Assembly (NCBI GenBank): GCA_946480465.1
Contig: CAMLJY010000014.1
Span: forward strand, 50,679 to 114,678
Length of the DNA stretch: 64,000 nt
Reading direction: 5' to 3'
Source: an uncultured Burkholderiales bacterium
GTDB taxonomy: Bacteria > Pseudomonadota > Gammaproteobacteria > Burkholderiales > Burkholderiaceae
Shown: positions 20,508 through 29,765 of the stretch, in pieces
Position numbering within the stretch: the first letter of the stretch is position 1
How the letters are laid out: the number at the start of each line of letters is the position of its first letter
Notes under the pieces: generated by a model
The model's database searches: none
Told to the model about the DNA's origin: nothing
What the model saw: only the letters and a program-made list of their open reading frames with translations
Position numbers and translations under genes: made by a program

Positions 20508-23146
20508 AACCACACGCTCCTTTCGGACGATACGACGTGCACGAACAGCTGGCGGTCGATCTCGTCGGACAGCATGCGCGCGGCCTCGCTGCAGGTGCCC
20601 AGGGCCTCGATCAGCGCGCTGTGGCGGCCGGCGGCGTCGGGCGCGGCCATCGCCTCCAGGCCCCATGATTCCGGCGCCGGCAGCGCGGCAACGACGCGCT
20701 GGGCCCAGGCCGGGTGCTGGCGCGCCAGCTTGGCGCAGCGGTCACGCATCGTGCGGGCGACCCAGGCCAGCGAACGCGGGTTGTCGGTGTCGAAGACCAG
20801 CAGGTGCAGCAGCGGCAGCACCTCGCGCCGGGCCTGGAACTGCGCCCGGTAGGTGATCACGCTGTCGAAAAGCCCCAGCACCACCGCGAAGCCGTCGTCG
20901 GCCTCGTGCACGCCGTGCTCGAAGGCGGTGGCCAGCGCATGCGACAGCATGTCCAGCCGCTCGATCTGCCGTCCCACCGACAGCAGGCGCCAGCCGTCGT
21001 CGCGGGTCATGCGGTCGGTCTGGGCGCCGGTGATGGCCGCCAGGTGCGTGGTGGCGCGGGCCAGCACCCCCAGCACGTCGGGCGCGGTGGCATGGCCTTC
21101 GGCCTCGTCCAGCACGGCGGCCAGGTGGTGCTCGAAATGGTCGCCCACCTCGTGGATCAGCTTCCAGTGCTCGGGCGACAGCCGCTCGCGCAGCGCCTTC
21201 GCGCAGCCGCGCAGCGCGCGCAGGTTGAAGGCGACGCTGGTCAGTCCGTGGGCATCGCCCAGGCCCTGCACCAGCGCCCGCTCGAAGAGGCGCATCGACT
21301 GCTGCGGCGTCGGCACGCCGGCCGGCACCAGGCCATGGCGCCGCGCCAGCGCATCCAGCATCTGCAACACCGGCTCGCTGGCCTCGGGCAGCGCTTCCAG
21401 CATCACGCGGGTCAGGCGGGTGCAGTTCTCGGCCCGCTCGGTGTAGCGGCCCAGCCAGAACAGGTCTTCCGCCGCGCGGCTGCTGACGGTGCGGTGCCAG
21501 CCCTGCAGCTCGGCCGCCGTCAAGGCCTTGGGCAGCAGCGAGCTGCTGTCGACCACGCCGCGCGCGATGACCCAGGTGTCGACGCTGGCAGCGCCGCGCT
21601 GCATCGACAGCAGCGGATCGTGCATCGCCTCGTCGCGCCCGGCCACGCGCGTCAGCGCGCCCGGCAGCACGTGCCAGCCGCCGCTGCCGTCGGCCAGCGC
21701 GTAGACGCGCATCACCGCCGCACGCGGCCACAGCTGGCCATCGGCCCACACCGGCGTCTCGGACGGGCGTTGCGGCGTCAGCAGCGTGTAGGCGGCGGGG
21801 TCGGCGTCGATGCGGGCGATGAGCGCGGCGCGCGCGGCCTCGCCCAGCTGCGACACCACCTGCACCATGGGGCCCCCGGCTTCGCCCGGCCGCCCCGGGG
21901 CGCCTTGGCGCACGGTGTCCGACGCTGGCGCGCTGGGCGTGCGGCTCGGGAAGGTCGGTGCGACGAGGAACTGGTCCAGCCGTTCGCGCTGTTCGGCCCA
22001 CACCGCCTCTTCGCCGCACCACCAGGTGGTGGGGGCGGGCAGCAGCAGGTCCTCGCCCAGCAGGCGCTGCGCGACCGCGGGCCAGAAGGCCGACAGGCCG
22101 GGGCTCTCGAGAAAGCCGGCGCCGGGTGCGTTGGCCATCACCAGCTCGCCGGCACGCAGGCACTGCAGCAGGCCCGGCACGCCGAGCGCGGAGTCGGGGC
22201 GCAGTTCCAGCGGGTCGAGGAATTCGTCGTCGACACGCCGCAGCAGCACGTGCACCCGCTCCAGCCCGTGCAGGGTCTTCAGGTACAGCCGCGTGCCGCG
22301 CACCGTCAGGTCCGAGCCCTCGACGAGCGTGATGCCGAGGTAGCGCGCCAGGAACACCTGCTCGAAGTAGGTTTCGTTCAGCGGCCCGGGCGTCAGCAGC
22401 ACGATGCGCGAGCGTTCGCCGGCCGGGCTGGCGCGCATCAGCCCGTCCAGCAGCGAGCGGAAGGTGGACGCCAGGCGCTGCACGCGCAGCGCCACGAACT
22501 CGTCATGGAACTGCGGGCCGATGATCAGCCGGTTCTCGAGCAGGTAGCCCAGGCCCGAGGGCGCCTGCAGCCGCTGCGCCAGCACGGTGAAGCCGCCGTT
22601 GGGGGTGCGCGCCAGGTCGAAGGCGGCGATGTGCAGGTGCGTGCCGCCGCGCGGCCACAGGCCGTGCACCGGCCGCAGGTACTGCGGGTGCGCGAACACC
22701 AGCGAGGGCGGCAGCAGCGCATCGCGCAGCAGCGTCTGCGGGCCGTAGATGTCGGCCAGCGCCAGTTCCAGCAGCTTGGCGCGCTGCTGCACGCCGCGCT
22801 CGATCGCCGCCCAGTCGTCGGCACGGACGATGAAGGGCAGCAGCTCCAGCGGCCAGGGCCGGTCGGCATCGCCGCGCTCGGCGTAGATGTTGTAGGTGGC
22901 GCCGTCCTCGCGCACCCGCTGCTGCACGCGCAGCTGGCGCGCGCGCAGGTCGGCCCAGCCGTCGTGTCCCAGGCTGCTGAAGAACTGCCGCCACAGCGGC
23001 GACAGCCCGCCGGCCGGGGCCGGCGCGCCGGGCGACAGCATGGCCCTCAGTTCGTCGAACTGCCCCGGCGTGCCGCGGTGCGCGACGGCCGCGGCCACGG
23101 CGGCGGCATCGGGCAGGTCGTCGTCGGCGAGCAGGCTGCTTTGCAT
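20504..23146 (-). CDS. Fused circularly permuted ATP-grasp and alpha-E domain protein
   Basis: An 880-aa fusion. Residues about 1-510 are a circularly permuted ATP-grasp amide ligase ([45 protein letters not shown]). Residues about 560-870 are an alpha-E helical domain, which opens with [20 protein letters not shown]. In the same cluster these two parts also exist as separate proteins (28215-29765 and 26954-27910), so the genome has both split and fused versions. ATP-grasp ligases form amide bonds through acyl-phosphates; alpha-E is of unknown function. The start is the ATG at 23146. It overlaps the downstream transglutaminase gene. Confidence 0.92.
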   Translation of the reverse strand: MQSSLLADDDLPDAAAVAAAVAHRGTPGQFDELRAMLSPGAPAPAGGLSPLWRQFFSSLGHDGWADLRARQLRVQQRVREDGATYNIYAERGDADRPWPLELLPFIVRADDWAAIERGVQQRAKLLELALADIYGPQTLLRDALLPPSLVFAHPQYLRPVHGLWPRGGTHLHIAAFDLARTPNGGFTVLAQRLQAPSGLGYLLENRLIIGPQFHDEFVALRVQRLASTFRSLLDGLMRASPAGERSRIVLLTPGPLNETYFEQVFLARYLGITLVEGSDLTVRGTRLYLKTLHGLERVHVLLRRVDDEFLDPLELRPDSALGVPGLLQCLRAGELVMANAPGAGFLESPGLSAFWPAVAQRLLGEDLLLPAPTTWWCGEEAVWAEQRERLDQFLVAPTFPSRTPSAPASDTVRQGAPGRPGEAGGPMVQVVSQLGEAARAALIARIDADPAAYTLLTPQRPSETPVWADGQLWPRAAVMRVYALADGSGGWHVLPGALTRVAGRDEAMHDPLLSMQRGAASVDTWVIARGVVDSSSLLPKALTAAELQGWHRTVSSRAAEDLFWLGRYTERAENCTRLTRVMLEALPEASEPVLQMLDALARRHGLVPAGVPTPQQSMRLFERALVQGLGDAHGLTSVAFNLRALRGCAKALRERLSPEHWKLIHEVGDHFEHHLAAVLDEAEGHATAPDVLGVLARATTHLAAITGAQTDRMTRDDGWRLLSVGRQIERLDMLSHALATAFEHGVHEADDGFAVVLGLFDSVITYRAQFQARREVLPLLHLLVFDTDNPRSLAWVARTMRDRCAKLARQHPAWAQRVVAALPAPESWGLEAMAAPDAAGRHSALIEALGTCSEAARMLSDEIDRQLFVHVVSSERSVWL

Positions 23147-23284
23147 GGGCCGTGAATCATGCCCTGGGAAGGCCGGCGCTAGCTCGTCCGGCCGCCCCCG
23201 TCCCCCGGGCGAAGGCCCGGGAGCGTGACCGGCACCACACGGCACCGGCCGGGCGGGCCGGTCCGCGCGCCGGAGAGCCCGCCC

Positions 23285-26200
23285 TCACCGCCCCACCGTG
23301 CGCAGGTCCAGCGTGAACGGGAACTCCAGGCTGCGCTCGGGCTCGCCCACCTTCATCACGCCGGGCGTGTGGCCGATGGTGAAGAAGCGCGCCAGGCGCC
23401 GGCTTTCGGCCTCGTAGGCGTTGACCGGGAAGCTGGCGTAGTTGCGCCCGCCCGGGTGGGCGACGTGGTACTGGGCGCCCCCCAGCGAGCGCTGCATCCA
23501 GCGGTCGACCAGGTCGATCACCAGCGGCGCGTGCACGCCGATGGTCGGGTGCAGCGCCGACGGCGGCTGCCACGCGCGGTAGCGCACGCCGCACACGTAC
23601 TCGCCGACGCGGCCGGTGGGCTGCAGCGGCACCGCCACGCCATTGACCGTGACGGCATGGCGCGGATCGACCAGGCCGCTGACCTTGATCTCGAGCCGCT
23701 CCAGCGACGAATCGACGTAACGCACCGTGGTGCCCTGCGCGCCCTCCTCGCCCATCACGTGCCAGGGCTCCAGCGCGTTGCGCAGCGCCATGTGCACGCC
23801 GCGGGCGCTCAGTTCGCCCACCTTGGGGAAGCGGAACTCGAAGTGCGGCGCGAACCACTCGGCCTTGAAGGCGTGGCCGGCCTGGGCCATTTCCTCGAGC
23901 ACGTCCTCGAGGTCCATCCACACGAAGCTGGGCAGCAGGAAGCGGTCGTGCAGCTCGGTGCCCCAGCGGACCAGGTCGGCGCGGTAGGGCTCGTTCCAGA
24001 AGCGCGCCACCAGCGCCCGCAGCAGCAGCTGCTGCACGATGCTCATGCGCGCGTGGGGCGGCATCTCGAAGGCGCGCAGCTCCAGCAGACCCAGGCGGCC
24101 GGTGGCGGAGTCGGGCGAGTACAGCTTGTCGATGCAGAACTCGCTGCGGTGGGTGTTGCCGGCGACGTCGACCAGGATGTTGCGCAGCGTGCGGTCGACC
24201 AGCCACGGCGGCATGTTCTGGCCGTACACCGCCTTGTTCCGCTCGATCTCGCCGAGCGCGATCTCCAGCTCGTACAACTGGTCGTTGCGTGCCTCGTCGA
24301 CCCGCGGCGCCTGGCTGGTCGGGCCGATGAAGAGGCCCGAGAACAGGTAGCTCAAGGACGGGTGGTTGTGCCAGTAGGCCAGCAGCGAGCCCAGCAGGTC
24401 GGGCCGGCGCAGGAAGGGCGAATCGGACGGCCGCGCGCCCCCCAGCACGAAATGGTTGCCGCCACCGGTGCCGGTGTGGCGGCCGTCGAGCATGAACTTC
24501 TCGGTCGACAGGCGCGATTGCCACGCGGCGTCGTACAGGAACTCGGTGTGCTCGACCAGTTCCTTCCAGTCGTGGGCGGGATGGATGTTGACCTCGATGA
24601 CGCCCGGGTCGGGCGTGACCTGCAGCAGCTTCAGGCGCGGGTCGCGTGGCGGCGGGTAGCCTTCCAGGACGATCTTCACGCCCTGCGCCGCGGCGGTGGC
24701 CTCGACCGCCGCCAGCAGGTCCAGGTAGTCCTCCAGCCGCTGCAGCGGCGGCATGAAGACGTAGAGCACGCCGGTGCGCGTGCCCCGGCTTTCCGCCTTG
24801 GGGCCGCTGGAGCGGCGCGGATCGCGCGCTTCGACGACCAGCGCGGTGCGGGTGATCCAGTGCGCGGACTCGAAGCGCTGCGGCGCCCGCGTGAGGCCCT
24901 GCGCTCGCGCGTCGGCCGACGATGGCCCACTGGCGGCGCCAGCGGCCGATGGTGCCGGCCCAGCCGCCCGGCCGCCCGCGACGCCGAGCGCCTGCCCCAC
25001 CGCGGGCCACGCCCCACCCTGGACGCCCACCGTGCCGCCCTCGGCAAAGCCACCGCCGATCACGTGCGCCGCGTACTGCGACTTCAGCGCCGCGGCGGCC
25101 GGCAACTGGTCGCGCGGGGCGAAGGGGTCGGGTTCGATGTGGTACGGGTAGTCGGAACCCTTGACCCAGGGCAGTGAATCGAGCGGCAGCCGGTAGCCCA
25201 TCGGCGAATCGCCGGGGAACAGGTACATGCGCTCGTCGCGGAAGAACCAGGGGCCGGTGATCCACCGGGGGCCTTGCAGCGGAGGGCCGGCCGGGCGTCG
25301 GGCCGCCCCGAGACCGGCCACCCCCTCGGGGGGCGCGAGCGAAGCGAGCTCGGGGCTCCATTCCGCGGGCTTGATGGGCAGTGCATAACCCACTTCATGA
25401 GCGAGTCCCTGCTCGAACACGCGGCGCAGGCGCATGCGTTCCAGCTCGTCGTCGAGCCGGGCGTCGAAGGGGTCAACGTTGACCGGCAACCGGCGTTCGC
25501 GCCACAGGTAGTACCAGGTGTCCTCGTAGCCGGCCTGCACGTGCTCGGCGCTCAGCCCCAGGCGCTGCGTCAGCGCCTGCATGAAGGCCTTCGCGTCCTG
25601 GGAGGTGTACTGGTGCGGGTCGCGCTCGTCGGCGAACAGCGAGGGGTCGTGCCAGCAGGGTTCGCCGTCCGCGCGCCAGTAGATGCTCAGCGCCCAGCGC
25701 GGCAGTTGCTCGCCGGGATACCACTTGCCCTGGCCGAAGTGCAGGAAGCCGCCCCGGCCGTAGTGCGCGCGCAGCCGCTGGGTCAGGTCCTGCGCGATCA
25801 TGCGCTTGGTCGGCCCCAGCGCGTCGGTGTTCCATTCGGCGCCGTCGCGGTCGTCCACCGAGACGAAGGTCGGCTCGCCGCCCATGGTCAGGCGCACGTC
25901 GCCGGCCACCAGCTGCTCGTCCACCGCTTCGCCCAGGGCCAGCACCTCGGCCCATTGCTCTTCGGTGTAGGGCTTGGTGACGCGCGGCGATTCCCAGATG
26001 CGGGTGACCGCCATCGAATGGCCGAACTCGACCTCGCACTCGTCCACCGCGCCCGAGACCGGCGCCGCGCTGGACGGCTGCGGCGTGCAGGCCAGCGGGA
26101 TGTGGCCCTCGCCGGCCAGCAGGCCCGAGGTGGGATCGAAGCCGATCCAGCCGGCGCCGGGCAGGTAGACCTCGCACCAGGCGTGCAGGTCGGTGAAGTC

Positions 26201-26869
26201 GATCTCGCTGCCGCTGGGCCCGTCCAGGGCCTTCACGTCGGGCTTCAGCTGGATCAGGTAGCCGGAGACGAAGCGCGCCGCCAGGCCCAGGTGGCGCAAG
26301 GTCTGCACCAGCAGCCAGCCGGTGTCGCGGCAGGAGCCGCTGGCCTTGGTCAGCGTTTCCTCGAGCGTCTGCACGCCGGGCTCCATGCGGATCAGGTAGG
26401 CGATCTCGCGCTGCAGGCGCTGGTTGAGGCCCACCAGGAAGTCGATCGTGCGCTGCTCGCCGCGGTCGATGCTGGCCAGGAACGCAGCGAAGGCCGGCGT
26501 GGCCGCTTCTTTCACGAGGTAGGGGGCCAGTTCCGCCTTCAGCGCCTCGTCGTAGGTGAAGGGAAACGTCTCGGCCCCGGGTTCGAGGAAGAAGTCGAAG
26601 GGGTTGTGCACCGCCATCTCGGCCACGAGATCGACGGTGACGCGGAACTCGGTGGTCTTCTCGGGGAAGACCAGGCGCGCCAGGTAGTTGGAGAACGGGT
26701 CCTGCTGCCAATTGATGAAGTGGCCCTCGGGCTCGATCTTCAGCGAGTACGACAGGATGTTGGTGCGGCAGTGCGGCGCCGGGCGAAGCCGCACGATCTG
26801 AGGCGACAGCGAGACCCGGCGGTCGTACTTGTAGTGGGTGACGTGGTTCAGTGCGACGTGGATCGACAC
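23285..26869 (-). CDS. Large transglutaminase-DUF2126 protein
   Basis: A 1194-aa protein. The N-terminal part is a transglutaminase with beta-barrel N domain (NHVTHYKYDRRVSLSPQ), Cys in SGSCRDTGWLL, His in DLHAWCEV, Asp in FDPTSG. The remaining two thirds is DUF2126, recognisable from MGGEPTFVSVDD, GKWYPGEQLPRWAL and later HTGTGGGNHFVLGG. The DUF2126 part resembles a glutamine-synthetase-fold ligase region in published analyses of these clusters. It sits between the split ATP-grasp/alpha-E pair and the fused version, in the same direction, and most likely works with the split pair. Confidence 0.92.
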   Translation of the reverse strand: MSIHVALNHVTHYKYDRRVSLSPQIVRLRPAPHCRTNILSYSLKIEPEGHFINWQQDPFSNYLARLVFPEKTTEFRVTVDLVAEMAVHNPFDFFLEPGAETFPFTYDEALKAELAPYLVKEAATPAFAAFLASIDRGEQRTIDFLVGLNQRLQREIAYLIRMEPGVQTLEETLTKASGSCRDTGWLLVQTLRHLGLAARFVSGYLIQLKPDVKALDGPSGSEIDFTDLHAWCEVYLPGAGWIGFDPTSGLLAGEGHIPLACTPQPSSAAPVSGAVDECEVEFGHSMAVTRIWESPRVTKPYTEEQWAEVLALGEAVDEQLVAGDVRLTMGGEPTFVSVDDRDGAEWNTDALGPTKRMIAQDLTQRLRAHYGRGGFLHFGQGKWYPGEQLPRWALSIYWRADGEPCWHDPSLFADERDPHQYTSQDAKAFMQALTQRLGLSAEHVQAGYEDTWYYLWRERRLPVNVDPFDARLDDELERMRLRRVFEQGLAHEVGYALPIKPAEWSPELASLAPPEGVAGLGAARRPAGPPLQGPRWITGPWFFRDERMYLFPGDSPMGYRLPLDSLPWVKGSDYPYHIEPDPFAPRDQLPAAAALKSQYAAHVIGGGFAEGGTVGVQGGAWPAVGQALGVAGGRAAGPAPSAAGAASGPSSADARAQGLTRAPQRFESAHWITRTALVVEARDPRRSSGPKAESRGTRTGVLYVFMPPLQRLEDYLDLLAAVEATAAAQGVKIVLEGYPPPRDPRLKLLQVTPDPGVIEVNIHPAHDWKELVEHTEFLYDAAWQSRLSTEKFMLDGRHTGTGGGNHFVLGGARPSDSPFLRRPDLLGSLLAYWHNHPSLSYLFSGLFIGPTSQAPRVDEARNDQLYELEIALGEIERNKAVYGQNMPPWLVDRTLRNILVDVAGNTHRSEFCIDKLYSPDSATGRLGLLELRAFEMPPHARMSIVQQLLLRALVARFWNEPYRADLVRWGTELHDRFLLPSFVWMDLEDVLEEMAQAGHAFKAEWFAPHFEFRFPKVGELSARGVHMALRNALEPWHVMGEEGAQGTTVRYVDSSLERLEIKVSGLVDPRHAVTVNGVAVPLQPTGRVGEYVCGVRYRAWQPPSALHPTIGVHAPLVIDLVDRWMQRSLGGAQYHVAHPGGRNYASFPVNAYEAESRRLARFFTIGHTPGVMKVGEPERSLEFPFTLDLRTVGR

Positions 26870-26953
26870 GGAAGGCCTTTGGTTTTGTGTGAAGCGATGA
26901 GGAGCCGCGGAAGCGAATGCCTTGGCGTCCGTTCCGCCCGCGCGGTCCGGGGA

Positions 26954-27910
26954 TCAGGCCGGCACGAGGAAGTCGCGCGAGATGCCCGCCCCGATGTCGT
27001 TCACCCGGTCCAGGAACTGCGTGAGGAACGCGTGCAGCCCGGTCGCCAGGATCTCGTCGATGCGCCCGAACTGCAGGTCGCTGCGCAGGCGGCCGGCGCG
27101 CCGCTGGGTTTCGCTGCTCTGCTCGTTGGCCACGTGCTCCAGGTTGGCGACGACCTCGTTCATGCAAGCGGCCAAAGAACGCGGCATGTCCGGCCTCAGG
27201 ATCAGCAGCTCGGCCACCTTGTCGGGCCGGATCACGTTGCGGTAGACGCGGCGGTAGATCTCGAAGCCGGACACCGAACGCAGGATCGCCGACCAGTGGT
27301 AGAAGTCCACCTCCGGCGCCTCGTCATGGCCCCACGCACCGAAGTAGTCGCCGGCCAGCGCGTGGAACTTCACGTCCAGCAGGCGAGCGGTGTTGTCGGC
27401 CCGCTCCAGGAAGGTGCCGATGCGGATGAAGTGCAGCGCCTCGTCCTGCAGCATCGTGCCCACCGACACGCCGCGCGACAGGTGCGAACGGAACTTCACC
27501 CACTCGAACAACGCGGCGGGGTCGCGCTCGAACGCGCCCTCGCGCAGCATGCGGTTGAACTCGAGCCAGGTCTGGTTGGTCGTCTCCCACAGCTCGGTGG
27601 TCAGCGTGCCGCGCACCGCGCGGGCGTTCTCGCGCGCGGCGGACAGGCAGGAGACGATGGACGACAGGTTCTGCCCGTCGCGCACCATGAAGTGCATGAC
27701 GTTCCTGGCGTCGACGGTGTCGTGCTTCTTCTCGAAAGCCTGCGTCAGCTCGGAGATGCCCAGCACGCCCTGCCAGCCCTGCTCGGCACGGTCGGCCGAC
27801 TGCGGCAGTAGAGACGTCTGGTAGTTCACGTCCAACATCCGGGCGGTGTTTTCGGCCCGCTCCATGTAGCGCGCCATCCAGAACAAGTGATCAGCAGTAC
27901 GCGACAGCAT
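26954..27910 (-). CDS. Alpha-E domain protein
   Basis: A 318-aa all-helical protein starting MLSRTADHLFWMARYMERAEN, the signature of the alpha-E family. It pairs with circularly permuted ATP-grasp ligases and transglutaminases; its own activity is unknown. The start ATG overlaps the stop of a 47-codon duplicate fragment in the arrangement TGATG. The first 19 codons are present two more times upstream in the tandem duplication at 27853-28196. A ribosome site (GGTGGAGGGCGTG) precedes the ATG. It lies between the ATP-grasp gene and the transglutaminase-DUF2126 gene. Confidence 0.92.
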   Translation of the reverse strand: MLSRTADHLFWMARYMERAENTARMLDVNYQTSLLPQSADRAEQGWQGVLGISELTQAFEKKHDTVDARNVMHFMVRDGQNLSSIVSCLSAARENARAVRGTLTTELWETTNQTWLEFNRMLREGAFERDPAALFEWVKFRSHLSRGVSVGTMLQDEALHFIRIGTFLERADNTARLLDVKFHALAGDYFGAWGHDEAPEVDFYHWSAILRSVSGFEIYRRVYRNVIRPDKVAELLILRPDMPRSLAACMNEVVANLEHVANEQSSETQRRAGRLRSDLQFGRIDEILATGLHAFLTQFLDRVNDIGAGISRDFLVPA

Positions 27911-28196
27911 CACGCCCTCCACCAGGCCGAAAACCCCGCACGCGCTGACGCGCGCGGCCGTGCTTGGGCTTCGCCACAAGCGCTTCGCGCTTGACCGGCC
28001 CGCTCCATGTAGCGCGCCATCCAGAACAAGTGATCAGCAGTACGCGACAGCATCACGCCCTCCACCAGGCCGAAAACCCCGCACGCGCTGACGCGCGCGG
28101 CCGTGCTTGGGCTTCGCCACAAGCGCTTCGCGCTTGACCGGCCCGCTCCATGTAGCGAGCCATCCAGAACAAGTGATCAGCAGTTCGCGACAACAT
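27853..28196. repeat. 143-bp tandem duplication plus partial third copy
   Basis: Two identical 143-bp units (27853-27995 and 27996-28138) are followed by a 58-bp partial third copy (28139-28196) that has three mismatches. Each unit holds, read on the - strand, the first 19 codons of the alpha-E gene preceded by its ribosome site. The partial copy is the one next to the ATP-grasp gene and is the most diverged, so it is probably the older start region. Exact identity of the two full units points to a recent event. This is all that the 300-bp gap between the alpha-E and ATP-grasp genes holds. Confidence 0.95.
27910..28196 (-). pseudogene. Two duplicated 5' fragments of the alpha-E gene
   Basis: Two successive 47-codon reading frames (28196-28053 and 28053-27910) each start with MLSRTADHLFWMARYMERA and then run into unrelated residues to a stop. 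Each stop overlaps the next start as TGATG, the second one being the start of the intact alpha-E gene. They arose from the 143-bp duplication. They may be untranslated relics, or they may form a coupled relay that feeds ribosomes to the real start. Confidence 0.7.
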
Positions 28197-28214
28197 TCCT
28201 GGTTCTCCCCCTGA

Positions 28215-29765
28215 TCAGCCTCGACGTTGCGACTGGGACTGCCCGCCCTGGGACTGGGACTGCGACTGGGACTGGCTCTGCGGCTGGCCCAGCGGGTCCA
28301 GCGCCCCTGGCATCGTGTCGCGCCCCGGCTCGTCTTCCAGCACCCAGGTGTCCTTGGTACCACCACCCTGCGACGAATTGACGACCAGCGAGCCTTCCTT
28401 CAGTGCCACGCGGGTCAGGCCGCCCGGCACCATCTGCACCGTCTGGCCCGACAGCACGAAGGGCCGCAGGTCGATGTGGCGCGGCGCGATGCCGCGTTCG
28501 ACGAAGGTGGGGCAGGTGGACAGCGCCAGCGTGGGCTGCGCGATGTAGTTGCTGGGGTTGCCGAGCAGCTGGGCGCGGAACTCCTCGATCTCCGCCTTGG
28601 TGGCGGCGGGGCCGACCAGCATGCCGTAGCCGCCCGCGCCATGCACTTCCTTCACCACCAGCTCGCCCAGGTGGTCCAGCACGTACTGCAGGTCCTGCCG
28701 GTCGCGGCACAGGTAGGTCGGCACGTTCTCGAGAATGGGCTTCTCGCCGAGGTAGAACTCGACCATCTTCGGCACGTAGGGGTAGATCGACTTGTCGTCC
28801 GCGATCCCGGTGCCGATGGCGTTGCTGAGCGTGACGTTTCCCTTGCGGTAGACGTCCAGCAGGCCGGCGCAGCCCAGCGTGGAGTTGGGGCGGAAGGCCA
28901 GCGGGTCCAGGAAGTCGTCGTCGACGCGGCGGTAGATCACGTCCACCCGCTTCGGCCCCTGCGTGGTCCGCATGTAGACGAAGTTGTCCTTGACGAAGAG
29001 GTCCTGCCCCTCGACCAGCTCCACGCCCATCTGCTGCGCGAGGAAGGCGTGCTCGAAATAGGCGCTGTTGTACATGCCGGGGGTCAGCACCACCACCGTG
29101 GGTTCGTTGACCGAGGCCGGCGCCACGTCGCGCAGCGTCTCCAGCAGCAGGTCGGGGTAATGCGCCACCGGCGCGATGCGGTGCGAAGCGAACAGCTCGG
29201 GGAAGAGCCGCATCATCATCTTGCGGTTCTCGAGCATGTAGCTCACGCCCGAGGGCACGCGCAGGTTGTCTTCCAGCACGTAGTAGGTGCCGCTGCCATC
29301 GGGCCGCGCCGCTCGCACGATGTCGATGCCGGAGATGTGCGAGTACAGCCCGCGCGGCACGTCCACGCCCATCATCTCGGGCCGGAACTGCGCGTTCTTC
29401 AGCACCTGCTCGGCGGGCACGATGCCGGCCTTCAGGATCTCCTGCCCGTGGTAGACGTCGTGGATGAAGCGGTTCAGCGCGGTCACCCGCTGCACCAGCC
29501 CCGCCTGCATGGTCTGCCACTCGTCGTGCGGGATGATGCGCGGGATCAGGTCGAAGGGAATCAGCCGCTCGGTGCCGGAGCCGTCCTCGTCCTTCGCGCC
29601 GTACACGGCGAAGGTGATGCCGACGCGGCGGAAGATCAGTTCGGCCTCCTCGCGGCGCGCGGCCATCAGCTCGCGCGGTTGCTGGGCCAGCCAGCGATCG
29701 AAGCCGCGGTAGTGCGGGCGGACCGCCACCGCGCTGGCATGCATCTCGTCGAAGCTCGGGGTCAT
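28215..29765 (-). CDS. Circularly permuted ATP-grasp type 2 protein
   Basis: A 516-aa amide ligase of the circularly permuted ATP-grasp type, with LEDNLRVPSGVSYMLENR, VVVLTPGMYNSAYFEH, YRRVDDDFLDPL, VKEVHGAGGYGM and SSQGGGTKDTWVL. The start is supported by AGGAGAAGGCAAACA before the ATG, and it overlaps the comEC stop (ATGA). The C-terminus ends in a low-complexity run of alternating Gln and Ser coded by repeats of GACTGG, likely to vary in length between strains. It begins the split ATP-grasp / alpha-E / transglutaminase set. Confidence 0.93.
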   Translation of the reverse strand: MTPSFDEMHASAVAVRPHYRGFDRWLAQQPRELMAARREEAELIFRRVGITFAVYGAKDEDGSGTERLIPFDLIPRIIPHDEWQTMQAGLVQRVTALNRFIHDVYHGQEILKAGIVPAEQVLKNAQFRPEMMGVDVPRGLYSHISGIDIVRAARPDGSGTYYVLEDNLRVPSGVSYMLENRKMMMRLFPELFASHRIAPVAHYPDLLLETLRDVAPASVNEPTVVVLTPGMYNSAYFEHAFLAQQMGVELVEGQDLFVKDNFVYMRTTQGPKRVDVIYRRVDDDFLDPLAFRPNSTLGCAGLLDVYRKGNVTLSNAIGTGIADDKSIYPYVPKMVEFYLGEKPILENVPTYLCRDRQDLQYVLDHLGELVVKEVHGAGGYGMLVGPAATKAEIEEFRAQLLGNPSNYIAQPTLALSTCPTFVERGIAPRHIDLRPFVLSGQTVQMVPGGLTRVALKEGSLVVNSSQGGGTKDTWVLEDEPGRDTMPGALDPLGQPQSQSQSQSQSQGGQSQSQRRG

